A stretch of 32,413 nucleotides of DNA from the NCBI GenBank assembly GCA_947629335.1, contig CANRDI010000020.1, positions 1-32,413 of the forward strand, read 5' to 3'. This document shows positions 32,219 through 32,413 of the stretch, one piece after another. Position numbers and translations under genes: made by a program. The notes under the pieces were generated by a model that had not been told where the DNA came from, made no database searches, and was given only the letters and a program-made list of their open reading frames with translations. Position 1 is the first letter of the stretch; each line of letters starts with the position of its first letter. Source of the DNA: an uncultured Clostridia bacterium (GTDB lineage: Bacteria > Bacillota > Clostridia > Oscillospirales > Ruminococcaceae).

Positions 32219-32274
32219 TTTTCTGAATTCGATAACTTAATTTTGCAAAAATTTAAAAAAATTTTAAAAACCTC

Positions 32275-32303
32275 TTGACAATGGAGAAATAATGTGGTAC
32301 AAT
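32275..32303 (+). promoter_or_regulatory. Promoter of tRNA-Thr
   Basis: TTGACA (32275-32280), 17-bp spacer, TACAAT (32298-32303), about 35 bp upstream of the tRNA. Confidence 0.85.
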
Positions 32304-32337
32304 ATATAAGTCGCGGGACGAATTGGTTTTGCGAAAT

Positions 32338-32413
32338 GCTGGTGTAGCTCAGTTGGTAGAGCAGCTGATTTGTAATCAGCAGGTCGGGGGTTCGAGTCCG
32401 TCCACCAGCTCCA
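32338..32413 (+). tRNA. tRNA-Thr (anticodon UGU)
   Basis: 76 nt with CCA encoded. Acceptor stem GCTGGTG pairs with CACCAGC, followed by discriminator T and CCA. The D arm contains AGCTCAGTTGGTAGAGC, the anticodon stem GCTGA/TCAGC holds loop TTTGTAA with anticodon TGT at 32371-32373, and the T arm contains GGTTCGAGTCC. It ends exactly at the window edge, so a downstream tRNA cluster cannot be excluded. Confidence 0.97.

Overview
The window looks like chromosomal DNA from a strictly anaerobic, low-to-mid GC member of the Clostridia, most like Oscillospirales/Ruminococcaceae. The evidence is gene content and signal type: a group-B-like [FeFe] hydrogenase, pyruvate phosphate dikinase, a rubrerythrin with two rubredoxin sites, a clostripain-family protease, lipoproteins with clostridial lipoboxes, AGGAGG-type ribosome binding sites and many near-consensus TTGACA-17-TATAAT promoters. 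The genus cannot be fixed from this sequence alone. No phage, transposase, CRISPR array or rRNA gene was seen.

Layout. 1-438: tandem palindromic repeats. 448-2881 (-): operon of a kinase-fold phosphotransferase, a small [2Fe-2S] thioredoxin-like ferredoxin and the hydrogenase. 2882-3565: long leader with its own promoter and terminator-like hairpin ahead of dut (3566-4054, +). 4185-7410: hybrid histidine kinase and a stand-alone receiver protein, divergently transcribed. 7441-8262: second palindromic repeat block. 8266-16072 (-): surface genes, namely a membrane-anchored clostripain-like protease, two tandem CapA-like lipoproteins, a phosphodiester glycosidase (NAGPA) protein and a membrane protein with repeated beta-type units. 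16393-20852 (+): SGNH hydrolase, a transglutaminase-like/FN3/MORN lipoprotein, a low-molecular-weight tyrosine phosphatase and an HExxH membrane protein. 20837-21730: third repeat block. 21738-26024 (-): four-gene operon of a large internally duplicated unknown protein, a short FNT-type channel, a cytosolic pectinesterase and a small membrane protein. 26202-26858 (+) rubrerythrin; 26927-29566 (-) PPDK. 29905-30925 (+): SdpR/SdpI-like autorepressor and immunity operon in AT-rich DNA. 31123-31800 (-) MORN-like lipoprotein; 31949-32240 (+) XRE regulator with an apparent frameshift; 32338-32413 tRNA-Thr(UGU).

Function. The genes suggest a gut-type or plant-fibre anaerobe: fermentative H2 metabolism, PPi-linked glycolysis, oxygen and peroxide protection, pectin use, and heavy investment in exported surface proteins.

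The most unusual signal is a family of modular palindromic repeats in three blocks. The two blocks with both flanks visible lie in tail-to-tail gene gaps. Between copies, flanks are almost identical while a hairpin stem is replaced by a different but still self-complementary stem. Other points worth checking are the sdpRI operon without a visible toxin gene, a candidate structured leader before dut, the frameshift in the XRE gene, and a transglutaminase-like domain in which the catalytic His appears to be Tyr.
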